This document shows, piece after piece, positions 41,787-50,471 of a DNA stretch of 64,000 bases. This DNA comes from Candidatus Cloacimonadota bacterium. GTDB lineage: Bacteria > Cloacimonadota > Cloacimonadia > Cloacimonadales > Cloacimonadaceae. Location of the stretch: assembly GCA_029781115.1 (NCBI GenBank), contig JAKOXG010000018.1, positions 62,001-126,000 of the forward strand, in the 5' to 3' direction. Within the stretch, counting starts at the first letter, position 1, and the number at the start of each line of letters is the position of its first letter. Made by a program: the position numbers and the translations under genes. Below the pieces are notes generated by a model. It searched no databases. It had not been told where the DNA came from and was given only the letters and a program-made list of their open reading frames with translations.

Positions 41787-44700
41787 TTACTTTTTCAGAA
41801 CCAGTTTCTTGACAGCGTTGTAGCTGCCGCAGCTCATCTTGTAGAGATAGATACCGGAGCCCAGGGCTCTGCCGGCGCTGTCACGTCCATCCCAAGTAAC
41901 CTTGTAATATCCGGGAGCATCGTGGAAACGCTCAAAGCTGCGCACCAACTGTCCTCTGGTATTATAGATAGCTATCTTCACCTTGTCAGGAGCCTTGAGC
42001 TGGTAACGGATATTGGTATCGGGATTGAAGGGATTGGGGTAGGCATTCCCGAGCTCGGTAACCAGCGGGATGGGAGGTGTGGATGCTCCGATTTCAGTGC
42101 TGAAGATTACGCTCACGGGTCCGTGGTAGTTGGAGGTGCCGTCCATATCCACATCCTGCAGCCAGTAGTAATAGGTTCCGTCGTCTTCCAACTCCTCATC
42201 CACATAGATGTAGGTCTGGGCGATGGCGGTGTTTGTCCCCTCTGTCAGGTCAGAGACCTTGATGGCGGAACTCAGCTCTGAAGCGTGGTTACGATAGACG
42301 TTGTAGCCCAGGAGGTTGCTTTCGGTCTGAGAAGTCCAGGTGATCTGCACGTAGTTTTCAGCGGTGAGGGTTGCCGAGAAATGAGAGAGCTCCACGGGCA
42401 GGGTGGGGTTGTTGTCAGGCGAAAGGACGACGTAAACATCACCCTTGGCGGTGAAATCGATGCCGCTGAGCACGGCGGTGGTACTACTTGGTCCGACCAC
42501 CAAGGGATAAGGCGCAGCATCATGCCAGCCTCCACCCCAATAGCCGATCAGATACCAAGTGCCGGCAGCAGTGATATCGAAGGTGAGGGTAACGTTGTTT
42601 CCTGTGCCAGAATAGCCGGCAATATGTGCAGTTGTGGGATCCAGATTGGGCAAGGCAGCTATCTCCGGTGTAGTTCCTCCAGCAGGAACGATGAACAGGT
42701 CATGGCTTGAGACGAAGGTGGCTCCGGTCACGTTGCTGGCAGGATAGGATACACCTGCCTCAATATCGGGAGCCCAGACCTCCATGGTGGCGTTCAGATT
42801 TAAATTGGGGTTGACGGCGTCGTTGGACTCAATGGTCATCAAAGCTGCATAGCTGCCCACAGTCATACCGACAGCGGAGAAATTGGCGGTGATGGTGGTG
42901 CTTGCTCCCGCGGCAAGGGTGCCGGAGAGGGGCTGCACACTCAACCAGGAAACGGGGGAAGCAGCCTCGGCCAACACGACAGAACCGGAGAGGGTGTGAG
43001 GATTATTCCCCCATCCATCGCCTGTGATAGACCAGGGCAGGGTAAGGTTGCCACTTAAACTCGGAGCTATGCTCACATTGACCGTGGCGAATGCAGATTC
43101 ACCTGGTCTTACCAAACCGTAACCTTGGGAGTCTTGGCCATGCCAGGTGATAGTCACGCCGTTACCGCTGGTCACATTCGGAGTCAGGGGTCCCCCACCG
43201 CCGCCGATAAAATTGGTAACGTTGTTTACAGTCACGCCGGCAGGAAAAGTAATGGTCACGCCTTTGAGCCATTCATTGTCTGAGCTGTTGTTGGTTACGG
43301 TGAAGGTCCAATTCACCATAGAGCCGGGCAGGTAATCTGTAGTGTCCGTAGCAAAGGTGCTGCCTGTGATGTTCTTCCCTTGAGCAGGAGCTGTCTGAGG
43401 TTTGCTGTTGGCTTTGGAGTTTAGTTCTTCCATAGCGATGTTAAAGGAGAGAGGTATGCTACCTGTGTTGGTGATGATGAAGCTGTCTGTACCCTGGGTA
43501 CCCACCTTCAGGTTGGCAGAGATCGCATTGGTATTGAGGTTGATGGTGGGTATTCCTGTAGTGAGCCTGAGGTTGGGACGGGAGCTGGAAATGGAGCCAC
43601 CGCTAAAGACATAGCTCTGATCTGCACTGTTGCTGCGTACATAGCGGTAGCCGTTGGCCACAGTCGTATACTGGACGGTTCCGCTTGAGGCAGAAGATCC
43701 GATCAGGCCAAAAGCGGTATCCACCAAGATATTGTCCTTTCCATTCCACAAGAAGGGGGTGGAGAGGGTGAACATGTTCCAACCTGTAGCTGTGGGCTTG
43801 TAGGAGGAACTGCGCCAGACTTGGGTGAGGCCGGCGAAGAGCCAACTTGAAACGTCGGAGACACTGGCATGTCCCATCCGGATAATGTAATTGGGCATGC
43901 TCTTGGTTGGCAGACCGGTGATATTGAAACCGATCTGAGTGATGTAGATGGGTCCAAACACACCGGCAGCATTGAGTTCCGCTTTGGTATAAACTGACTG
44001 CCCGTGCAGGCTTTGGTAGTAGACGTTGATGGGGCTGGCCGTGGAGGTGCCAGTGGAACTGGTGCCGGTACCGAGAACAACTCCGGCAGGTGGACCACCT
44101 ACATATACGTTCTTGGTAGTGGTTGTGCTATAATTTCCGGCTGTGGTGGAAAAGATAAAGTTGGCCAGTGTTCCCGGCGTCATAGAGGAGGCAGCCGTCA
44201 CTGTGAAATTGAGATCGATGTAACCAGACGCAGGGATGGCGTTGAAATTGACGGTGCCGATATTGACCGTAATGCCCGGTTTGGTGCAGCTCAGGGTGGC
44301 TGTTCCAGTCGGTGAGGCTGCACCATCGTTGTGCAGTCTCATGGTGACTGTCACAGTTTCGCCAGGATCGAGCCTGTGGTTGTTGTTGCCCGTGGGATCG
44401 GAAATAGTCATGTTGCCAAAAGCCAAGACCGGTGCATTCAAGATCAGAGGAAAGTTGTAAATCCAGGGATTGTGACCACTCATGGTCATAGTGATGGTAA
44501 AATACGCTACGGTGCCGTTGGCGACGTTGTCGGCAATGGAGATGGCGAAGGCGTCATCAGCGAGCACGGAAGCTCCGGCAGCCAAGTTACTAATAGTGTG
44601 GTTGGCGTTGGTGATGGTAACGCCAGGAGTGCTGCAGCTCAGCACCGCACTCACGTTGGTAGCGTTTCCGGAGCCCTCGTTTTTGAAGGTCACATCCAGG

Positions 44701-46892
44701 TAACCGCTTTCGTTGTATTCAGGAATATCGTTGTTGGCATCGTCATAAGCAACCGTGGTCACCGACAGGTGGGGTTCAGCACCGCTCCTGACCTTGATGT
44801 CCACGATCTTGGTGATGCGGTTTTGTGCGGTGAGCACTAACTTGGCGGTTCCGGTTGTAGTGAAGGGAGTAATGGGGAGGTTGAGGTTGCCGGAAGCGTC
44901 GGTCATGCCACTACCGTAGATCACTCCATTCATGCTAAGGCCAACGCGGGTGTAGGGTGCGGCTCCGGTGATGGCATAGCTGGCGTTGCCGATCATAATT
45001 TGTGCATGATAAGAGGCGGGATTGGCAGTGGGGACTCCAAGGTAAGGCATCAGGGAGGGGTCGCCCATGATGTGGTAGATTTCCCAGTAGTAGTCCCTGA
45101 GTGTGCTACCGCTTTGCACTACCGCCAAGTTGCCCGCATATACAGTCTCGCCGATGGTGGTAGCCCATCTGTCATGGGCTTCACCGTGGGTGTGGAACAT
45201 GGCGTCGTAAGCACCCAGCCTTTGAGCGTTATAAGGATGAGCGGTGCCATCGGGGCCGGGTTTATAACCCACTGCCCAGTAATAGTCTTCATCCCAGTAG
45301 GTGCTGTTGGTACCACCGACGTAAGCCACGCCGCCACCGTTGGCTTTACGAATGACAGCTTCACCAAAGCAGGGGCTGGAGTAGTTGAACGTGTTGGTGA
45401 TGCAGCAATTTCCCACCATCACGCCATATTTGCCGGTGTTGGTCATGGCATTTACGTGGGTGGTATTGAATTCAGGATCTGCCCAAGAGATCTGGCTCCC
45501 GTGAGCCGTATAGACCATGTAACCACGGCCTTCATTGGCGTTGGCTCTGATCTGTGTGGCGCTGCTGCCGGAGGCGGGATAGAAATAAGTGTTGGAGGTG
45601 ATGCCATGGTTGGCATTGAAATATTCGGTGGCAGCATAGCTGATGGCACCGTTGCCATGTCTGGGAGCAAAATTGGCATCCACACCGGCGATGAGCACGG
45701 TTTTGCCCAGATAGCTGAGGTCTGACATCTGCGTCTTTTCAAAGGTGATAGTCTTGTTGATGACGTTGGCCAATTCGGTGGTGGTGGAAACGGAAAAGCG
45801 ACCGTGATACATCTCCGGCAAGTAGTCATTGCCATTGAGGCGCACATAGGTGAGGTCGGTGATGTGATCGCTGGTCTGAGTGGTGCAGGTTCCACCGGGA
45901 TTGGAGACAATCGAGATGGTGCCGGATTCGTCACCGATGATCAGCAGATAGGTAGGAGCCGGATTCTGTGGGGTAGCGCTATTCCACAGGTTTTGCATGT
46001 AGTTCTTGATGGCGGTGGTGGTATTTGCCACGTTGCCGCCGTTGCCGACACTTACCACACTTACTGCTATGCCCTGCTGGGTCTTCCAGTCTACGTAGTT
46101 CTGCAGGCTGGCGTTGTTGGTGTAGCCAACCGGGCAGAGAATGACCATCTTGGTAGGCTGGCGCACCAGCACGGTGCGGGTGCTGGTATCCCAGTTGAAG
46201 ATGGTGTTGGCATAGAGCCGTTCAAACTCCCAGGAGGCAGTCTTGGCCAACATATCGGCGGTGGCACCTAAATCCGGATTGATGAAGTCTACACGCAGAT
46301 CCAGGTTTTCCAGCACGCGGATGCTGTTGGTGACGGGATTGTAGCGCACGGGATAAAAGTCGAGGGCGAAAACACGCACGCCGCGCATGATGCCAAGCTC
46401 CGAAACCTCCACCCAGTCGCGGGTGTTAAATTCGTTCTTGCGGTAAAGCGCTTCGTTCACCTCAAAGGGTATGGTGGTGGCAGCTTTGGAGATGGGCGCC
46501 TGTGCGGGGATGATGGGATTGCGCAAGGTGGTGGCTTTGCTGTCCATTTCCCGCTCCTGCGGTGAATGGAGGGTAAGGCGAACTTCTGCGCCCAAGGGCA
46601 CGGAGATGGTCTTACGCAACATGGGCAGCTTGGGCTCTCCCACTTCGGTGCTGAAGCCCCAACCTTCGATGGAAAGCTCGTCAAAGGCACCCTTCTGGGT
46701 CTGGACTTCAATGATCTTAAGAGCGCCAACCTTATAGTTGACGTCAAAACCGAGGTCACTGTTGTTTTTCAGCAGAGCCCGGTTTGGGGTATGGCTCAAC
46801 TCCACCTGCCTACTCTGGGCAGACAAAGCAAAAGCCGCGGTAAACATCACTGCCAGTAGCAGTAACAACTTTGCCTGGGACTTGAAGTTCAT
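41787..46892 (-). CDS. Secreted gingipain-like C25 cysteine protease, paralog 2 (1701 aa)
   Basis: Start at the ATG at 46892 (MNFKSQAKLLLLLAVMFTAAFALSA), with AAGGAG in front; the longer frame upstream has no signal peptide. The order is propeptide, C25 domain (YTAHGSQISW, MVGNCCIT), Ig/CARDB-like domains, one GQSVYTKAELNA unit, a DUF11-like domain and FN3. A C-terminal domain follows with NAYPNPFNP, IAIYNTRGQLVRSF, WDGRDSAGRALGSGIYLYKM and KKLVLKK. Unlike paralog 1 it therefore ends in a FlgD-like/T9SS-type sorting domain. Its close match to paralog 1 over the peptidase half points to a tandem duplication with different C-terminal parts. Confidence 0.92.
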   Translation of the reverse strand: MNFKSQAKLLLLLAVMFTAAFALSAQSRQVELSHTPNRALLKNNSDLGFDVNYKVGALKIIEVQTQKGAFDELSIEGWGFSTEVGEPKLPMLRKTISVPLGAEVRLTLHSPQEREMDSKATTLRNPIIPAQAPISKAATTIPFEVNEALYRKNEFNTRDWVEVSELGIMRGVRVFALDFYPVRYNPVTNSIRVLENLDLRVDFINPDLGATADMLAKTASWEFERLYANTIFNWDTSTRTVLVRQPTKMVILCPVGYTNNASLQNYVDWKTQQGIAVSVVSVGNGGNVANTTTAIKNYMQNLWNSATPQNPAPTYLLIIGDESGTISIVSNPGGTCTTQTSDHITDLTYVRLNGNDYLPEMYHGRFSVSTTTELANVINKTITFEKTQMSDLSYLGKTVLIAGVDANFAPRHGNGAISYAATEYFNANHGITSNTYFYPASGSSATQIRANANEGRGYMVYTAHGSQISWADPEFNTTHVNAMTNTGKYGVMVGNCCITNTFNYSSPCFGEAVIRKANGGGVAYVGGTNSTYWDEDYYWAVGYKPGPDGTAHPYNAQRLGAYDAMFHTHGEAHDRWATTIGETVYAGNLAVVQSGSTLRDYYWEIYHIMGDPSLMPYLGVPTANPASYHAQIMIGNASYAITGAAPYTRVGLSMNGVIYGSGMTDASGNLNLPITPFTTTGTAKLVLTAQNRITKIVDIKVRSGAEPHLSVTTVAYDDANNDIPEYNESGYLDVTFKNEGSGNATNVSAVLSCSTPGVTITNANHTISNLAAGASVLADDAFAISIADNVANGTVAYFTITMTMSGHNPWIYNFPLILNAPVLAFGNMTISDPTGNNNHRLDPGETVTVTMRLHNDGAASPTGTATLSCTKPGITVNIGTVNFNAIPASGYIDLNFTVTAASSMTPGTLANFIFSTTAGNYSTTTTKNVYVGGPPAGVVLGTGTSSTGTSTASPINVYYQSLHGQSVYTKAELNAAGVFGPIYITQIGFNITGLPTKSMPNYIIRMGHASVSDVSSWLFAGLTQVWRSSSYKPTATGWNMFTLSTPFLWNGKDNILVDTAFGLIGSSASSGTVQYTTVANGYRYVRSNSADQSYVFSGGSISSSRPNLRLTTGIPTINLNTNAISANLKVGTQGTDSFIITNTGSIPLSFNIAMEELNSKANSKPQTAPAQGKNITGSTFATDTTDYLPGSMVNWTFTVTNNSSDNEWLKGVTITFPAGVTVNNVTNFIGGGGGPLTPNVTSGNGVTITWHGQDSQGYGLVRPGESAFATVNVSIAPSLSGNLTLPWSITGDGWGNNPHTLSGSVVLAEAASPVSWLSVQPLSGTLAAGASTTITANFSAVGMTVGSYAALMTIESNDAVNPNLNLNATMEVWAPDIEAGVSYPASNVTGATFVSSHDLFIVPAGGTTPEIAALPNLDPTTAHIAGYSGTGNNVTLTFDITAAGTWYLIGYWGGGWHDAAPYPLVVGPSSTTAVLSGIDFTAKGDVYVVLSPDNNPTLPVELSHFSATLTAENYVQITWTSQTESNLLGYNVYRNHASELSSAIKVSDLTEGTNTAIAQTYIYVDEELEDDGTYYYWLQDVDMDGTSNYHGPVSVIFSTEIGASTPPIPLVTELGNAYPNPFNPDTNIRYQLKAPDKVKIAIYNTRGQLVRSFERFHDAPGYYKVTWDGRDSAGRALGSGIYLYKMSCGSYNAVKKLVLKK

Positions 46893-46916
46893 AAGATTCT
46901 CCTTAATATATCCATT

Positions 46917-46946
46917 AAAATATTGTATTAAAGAAAAGCATGTCAA
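46917..46946 (-). promoter_or_regulatory. Candidate promoter of C25 paralog 2
   Basis: TTGACA (46946-46941) and TATTTT (46922-46917) with an 18-bp spacer, about 25 bp upstream of the start codon. A second TTGACA at 47009-47004 lies in the segment shared with paralog 1, so the true start of transcription is uncertain. Confidence 0.4.
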
Positions 46947-47118
46947 ATCACTCAGCTGTGCTGAATTCATCACGAACCCACATTCATCGAACATGATGGT
47001 ATCTGTCAAGTGAAAAATCCATTGCACAAGGTAAGGCTAATCAGGGATAATGCGCTATTATCTTACCGGCCAATCGCTTCCTGCTCTGATTGAGAATTTG
47101 AATTGCGGGGAGCCGGTT

Positions 47119-47440
47119 GCGCCGGCGCCGGCACCGGCGCCGGCGAGTTGTGAGTTGTGAGTTGTCAGTTGTGAGTCGCTGACGCTGGAGCCAAAGATAC
47201 GCGTGTTCCGAGCAAAAGCGAGATCAGCTACAGAAAGGGTTTTCCCACGAATTACACGAATTAAGGGATAATGGGGGTACAGCATTGGGCTGGGCGTGCT
47301 TTTTATGAGAAGTGAGACCAAAGACGACAATAAGAAAGTCCACGGATGCACACGAATTAACACGGATGGGCGGCGGTCGCCGAGCCGCCGCATGCAAACG
47401 CAGCTTGCTTCAAAACTGTCAACTGAAGCTTGTCTTCTCG
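47119..47440. repeat. Repeat mosaic upstream of the arsR-type gene
   Basis: It opens with a GC palindrome (GCGCCGGCGCCGG/CACCGGCGCCGGCG, 47119-47145), runs into AGTTGTG-type heptamers (47146-47178), then CTGACGCTGGAGCCAAAGAT. Next are the TCCGAGCAAAAGCGAGATCA module, CCCACGAATTACACGAATTA, a plain stretch, CACGGATG 9-mers near 47341-47370, and a GCGGCGGTCGCCGAGCCGCCGC-type hairpin near 47371-47393. Gene-free. Confidence 0.7.
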
Positions 47441-47470
47441 CTATTTTGGCATCTGTCGTGCAGAAAGTTC

Positions 47471-47514
47471 TTGACATATTTCGGGCTTCGGTTAATTAGG
47501 TATTCAATTAATTA
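47471..47514 (+). promoter_or_regulatory. Candidate promoter/operator for the arsR-sdpI pair
   Basis: TTGACA at 47471-47476 with a TAATTA-type -10 16 bp on. It overlaps an AT-rich imperfect inverted repeat (TAATTAGG...CAATTAATTA, about 47492-47514) of the kind ArsR-family repressors bind. A clear AAAGGAG lies before the ATG. Confidence 0.45.
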
Positions 47515-47532
47515 CTAAACAAAGGAGAAACG

Positions 47533-47814
47533 ATGTCAGATTCATTTTACAAGGCTATATCGGACCGGACGCGGCGGGAAATACTTTCCCTGCTGAGGCG
47601 TAAGGGACCGATGTCCGTGAACGAGATCGCAGGCCATTTCACAATCAGCCTGCCCGCCATCAGCGAGCATCTCAAGGTGTTGCGCAATGCAGACCTCGTC
47701 TCCACTCGCAAAGAAAAGCAATTTGTGTTTTATAGCCTCAACACCACGGTGCTTGAGGATCTGGGCAGGTGGGTGCTGGATCTGATCAAAAGAAAGGAGG
47801 TGAATGATGATTAG
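47533..47814 (+). CDS. ArsR/SdpR-family winged-helix repressor
   Basis: A 93-residue single-domain winged helix-turn-helix protein. ISDRTRREILSLLRRKGPMSVNEIAGHF and the recognition helix SLPAISEHLKVLRNADLV are typical of the ArsR superfamily. There is no cysteine at all, so it is not a thiol metal sensor. Pairing with an SdpI-like gene that overlaps it by 11 bp makes it an SdpR-type autorepressor, whose target is probably its own operon. It is the first plus-strand gene of the window. Confidence 0.92.
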   Translation: MSDSFYKAISDRTRREILSLLRRKGPMSVNEIAGHFTISLPAISEHLKVLRNADLVSTRKEKQFVFYSLNTTVLEDLGRWVLDLIKRKEVNDD

Positions 47815-48466
47815 ACTAAAGAAGTACAAATGGGCACTGCTGGTGCTGGTGTTGCACCTGGCGGCTGTGCTCTGGTTTGCCACCCAGCTTCCGGCAGACG
47901 TGCAAGTTCCCATCCACTGGAACTACCAAAACCAGATCGATGGCTGGACAGGCCGCACTACAGGCCTGGTTTGGGGAATTGGATTTAACGTGCTCTTGTT
48001 TCTGCTGCTCTATATGTTCCACTGGTACTCTCCCTGGTATGAGAAAAACGCCGAGCGATTCGAGAAAATCCTGCCTCCCCTTACCACCACTTTGTTGGTC
48101 TGTTTTGCCGCCATCAGCCTATACTCTCTGTATGTGGCCAAATGGGGCGAAGTTCCCGGCGTAAACCTGATCCTGGTACTCATCGGCTTAGTTTTGATGT
48201 TTTTGGGTAATCTGCTGCCGAAAGTGCCAAAGAATACGCTCGTGGGCATCCGCACACCCTGGACTATCGCCAATGAACTGATCTGGGAAAAGACACACCG
48301 CTTGGGCGGCTGGCTGTTCGTGCTCAGCGGCATCGTCCTGATCATCAAGGGGCTCATTCTGCCAAAATCCGCCTGGTTTCAAAATGTGACCACCGTGTTG
48401 GTTTTTGGCTGCCTGCTTTATCCGGCGCTGCACTCCTTTATCCTGTTTAAGAAATTGGGTAAGTAA
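47804..48466 (+). CDS. SdpI-family membrane protein (DUF1648)
   Basis: A 220-residue integral membrane protein with about six hydrophobic segments. The DUF1648 part at the N terminus has PADVQVPIHWNYQNQIDGW, and the SdpI-type C-terminal half has VPKNTLVGIRTPWTIANELIWEKTHRLGGWLF. SdpI of Bacillus is both immunity factor and signal for toxin SdpC; many SdpI-like proteins occur without a toxin, and no SdpC gene is visible here. Start MMIRLK follows a GGAGGTGAATG site inside the repressor gene. Confidence 0.9.
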   Translation: MMIRLKKYKWALLVLVLHLAAVLWFATQLPADVQVPIHWNYQNQIDGWTGRTTGLVWGIGFNVLLFLLLYMFHWYSPWYEKNAERFEKILPPLTTTLLVCFAAISLYSLYVAKWGEVPGVNLILVLIGLVLMFLGNLLPKVPKNTLVGIRTPWTIANELIWEKTHRLGGWLFVLSGIVLIIKGLILPKSAWFQNVTTVLVFGCLLYPALHSFILFKKLGK

Positions 48467-48527
48467 GGAGGGTTTAGGTTAACTCGCAGGCAAGGCGTTG
48501 CAGAAAACATGCCGTTTGCCCAGCTCT

Positions 48528-48614
48528 TCCTTGCTTAGCCTCCCGGTGATTACCCGGAGCCTCCCGGGAAAAACCCGAGTATCTCCACGGCATCTCCGGG
48601 CGGGTGAGTAAGGG
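48528..48614 (+). repeat. 88-bp structured element, copy 4 (solitary)
   Basis: It lies 61 bp past the sdpI-like stop. The left arm of the outer stem is changed (CCTTGCT with AGTAAGG keeps a G-U pair). This is the only copy with no heptamer array beside it, which helps define its ends. 48467-48527 shows nothing else. Confidence 0.72.
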
Positions 48615-48627
48615 CGAAGGGGGCGCC

Positions 48628-48662
48628 TGGGGATTGATGCGGGCTCCCAGGGTATTTTACTT
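48628..48662 (+). terminator. Terminator-like hairpin after arsR-sdpI
   Basis: CCTGGG, a 14-nt loop, CCCAGG, then TATTTTACTTTT on the plus strand. A likely end for the arsR-sdpI transcript. Confidence 0.5.
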
Positions 48663-48835
48663 TTGGTCGGAACAGGACAACATTTAACCTATTTGTATCG
48701 CTATTGCTGTCAAGAGGTTGCGGACTTTGCTTTTGTGATTTTTCAAGGGTTGGGTGAGATCGTCAGTGTATATTATAGAGGGGCATGTTTGGCGAGTGAG
48801 ATTTATGAACTTTGCCGGAGCTTTGGACTTCGCAC

Positions 48836-48865
48836 TTGACATATTGGCAAGCGGGAAAATATTGG
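48836..48865 (+). promoter_or_regulatory. Candidate promoter of xth
   Basis: TTGACA at 48836-48841 with TATTGG 18 bp on, about 27 bp before the start codon. It rules out the longer frame, because that would start upstream of the promoter. 48663-48835 shows nothing else. Confidence 0.5.
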
Positions 48866-48891
48866 GGTCAAAACAAAGAATGGAGCCCACG

Positions 48892-49662
48892 ATGGACATC
48901 ACTTTTTGGAGCTGGAACGTAAACGGCCTCAGAGCCATTTTGCAAAAGGATTTTATCAAGACGATACAGACGGAAAAGCCTGACTTTCTCTGCTTGCAGG
49001 AGACCAAGCTGCAGGAGCATCAGATACCCAAGGAATTGGATGCTTTGACCGGCTATCAGAGGTATTGGTCTCATGCCGAGCGCAAGGGCTATTCCGGCAC
49101 GCTTACCATGGCTGCCTTTGAACCGCTGAAGACGGAGTATGCCATTGGCGTGGAAGAATTTGACACCGAGGGGCGGATCGTGATGACTGAATATGAGAAG
49201 TTTGTTCTCTACAACATCTATTTCCCCAATGGGCAGCAGAATGAAGAGAGGCTGGATTACAAACTGCGCTTTTATGACCGTTTCTTTGAGGTGATGCAGG
49301 ATAAGCGCAAGACGGGCAAGATGATCATCGTGACGGGGGACTACAATACTGCGCACCACCCAATAGACTTGGCACGTCCCAAAGAAAACGAGAAGACTTC
49401 AGGGTTTTTGCCCATCGAAAGAGAGTGGCTGGACAAGATCGTCAAGCACGGCTGGGTGGATACTTTCCGGCATTTTCACCCTGAACCGCATCGCTATTCT
49501 TGGTGGAGCTACAGGGCTGGGGCAAGGGTGAGGAACGTGGGCTGGAGGATAGACTATTTCTTTGTGGATCAGGAACATCTATCCTGGGTGAAGGATGCAG
49601 ACATCCGGGATGATGTGATGGGATCAGATCACTGTCCGGTGACGCTGACGATCAGTATTTAG
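48892..49662 (+). CDS. xth: Exodeoxyribonuclease III
   Basis: A 256-residue AP endonuclease/3'-5' exonuclease of base-excision repair. I start at 48892 (MDITFWSWNVNGLRA) behind a GGAG site; family homology begins there. Motifs in order: WNVNGLRA (about 8-15), LCLQETKLQ (metal Glu), IYFPNGQQNEERLDYKLRFY, VTGDYNTAHHPIDL, RVRNVGWRIDYFFV and the catalytic GSDHCPV at the end. Convergent with the CAP gene, with only 5 bp between stops. Confidence 0.95.
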   Translation: MDITFWSWNVNGLRAILQKDFIKTIQTEKPDFLCLQETKLQEHQIPKELDALTGYQRYWSHAERKGYSGTLTMAAFEPLKTEYAIGVEEFDTEGRIVMTEYEKFVLYNIYFPNGQQNEERLDYKLRFYDRFFEVMQDKRKTGKMIIVTGDYNTAHHPIDLARPKENEKTSGFLPIEREWLDKIVKHGWVDTFRHFHPEPHRYSWWSYRAGARVRNVGWRIDYFFVDQEHLSWVKDADIRDDVMGSDHCPVTLTISI

Positions 49663-49667
49663 AGCTG

Positions 49668-50453
49668 CTATTTTACCTGGAATTTGAAATCGGAAGGGAA
49701 GTGGCCGTTGTTCCAACCGAAAGCCAGACGGTATGGGCCTTTGCCATAATCGAAGGGTAGCTCCAGCTTGAAGACAGAGCCCTCTTCCCAAGTGATTTGC
49801 AGAGGTTTGATGCCCAAGGCGTAGGTTTTGGGGCTCAGCATCACCTTGGTATCCTTGTTTGGGAGGATCAGGTAGGCGGCAAAGGTTTCCCGGGGCTCCA
49901 CTGCCACATATTGAAAGTGAACCGGGTAGCTTTGCTTGAGTGAGTATTCCCTGAGGGGCGGGGTCAGCATTTTCACCACCGGATAGGCAAAGTTTTGCAC
50001 CAGGTAGAGCTCATCTTCCAAGAGGAGCACACCCACTCCCAGGTGACTGTAATCCGGCGAGAGGATGTTATCCCGGTGCTCGGGGGAGTTCATCCAACCC
50101 TCCACGACCTGGGCGGGGCTGTATTTACGTTCGTAATTTTGGTGATAGGCAAGGTTTTCACCGATGCTGTATACCATCATTTGAGGGTAATATTTCCTTT
50201 GCCTGCCATCCACCTGCAGGTTTTCCCGGTCTTTGTGGGAGAAGAAGTTGTAACGGGACATATTGCGGGCATGACGACGCGCCAGGACGCTGAGACCTTC
50301 ATCTGGCAACAGAGGCGGAAGCTGGTATTTGGCCCTGTATTGGTTTGTGATTTTGAAGATGGCCGCCTCAAACTCTGCTACGGAGAGCAGGTTTTGGCAG
50401 TGTAAAAGCGTTGATAAAAGCAGCAGGAAGATGGAAATAATGAGCCTTTTCAT
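49668..50453 (-). CDS. Secreted CAP-domain protein
   Basis: A 261-residue protein with signal peptide MKRLIISIFLLLLSTLLHCQ. A CAP/SCP domain spans about 30-160: ITNQYRAKYQLPPLLPDEGLS, ARRHARNMSRYNFFSH, IGENLAY, VEGWMNSPEHRDNILSPDYSHLGVG. Bacterial CAP proteins are exported and their activity is mostly unknown. The C-terminal 90 residues look beta-rich and unclassified. Starts 18 bp after the DUF5683-like gene, and is probably in one operon with it and the kinase-like gene. Confidence 0.88.
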   Translation of the reverse strand: MKRLIISIFLLLLSTLLHCQNLLSVAEFEAAIFKITNQYRAKYQLPPLLPDEGLSVLARRHARNMSRYNFFSHKDRENLQVDGRQRKYYPQMMVYSIGENLAYHQNYERKYSPAQVVEGWMNSPEHRDNILSPDYSHLGVGVLLLEDELYLVQNFAYPVVKMLTPPLREYSLKQSYPVHFQYVAVEPRETFAAYLILPNKDTKVMLSPKTYALGIKPLQITWEEGSVFKLELPFDYGKGPYRLAFGWNNGHFPSDFKFQVK

Positions 50454-50471
50454 CAGCCGGTATTCTCCTGA

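Noticed and set aside
47058-47477. 139-codon minus-strand frame in repeat DNA
   Set aside because: The frame is made of repeat modules (Gly-Ala run from the GC palindrome, heptamer-coded residues) and lacks a start site.
48709-48714. TTGACA on the minus strand near 48.7 kb as a promoter
   Set aside because: No -10 match and no minus-strand gene downstream before the convergent plus-strand genes.
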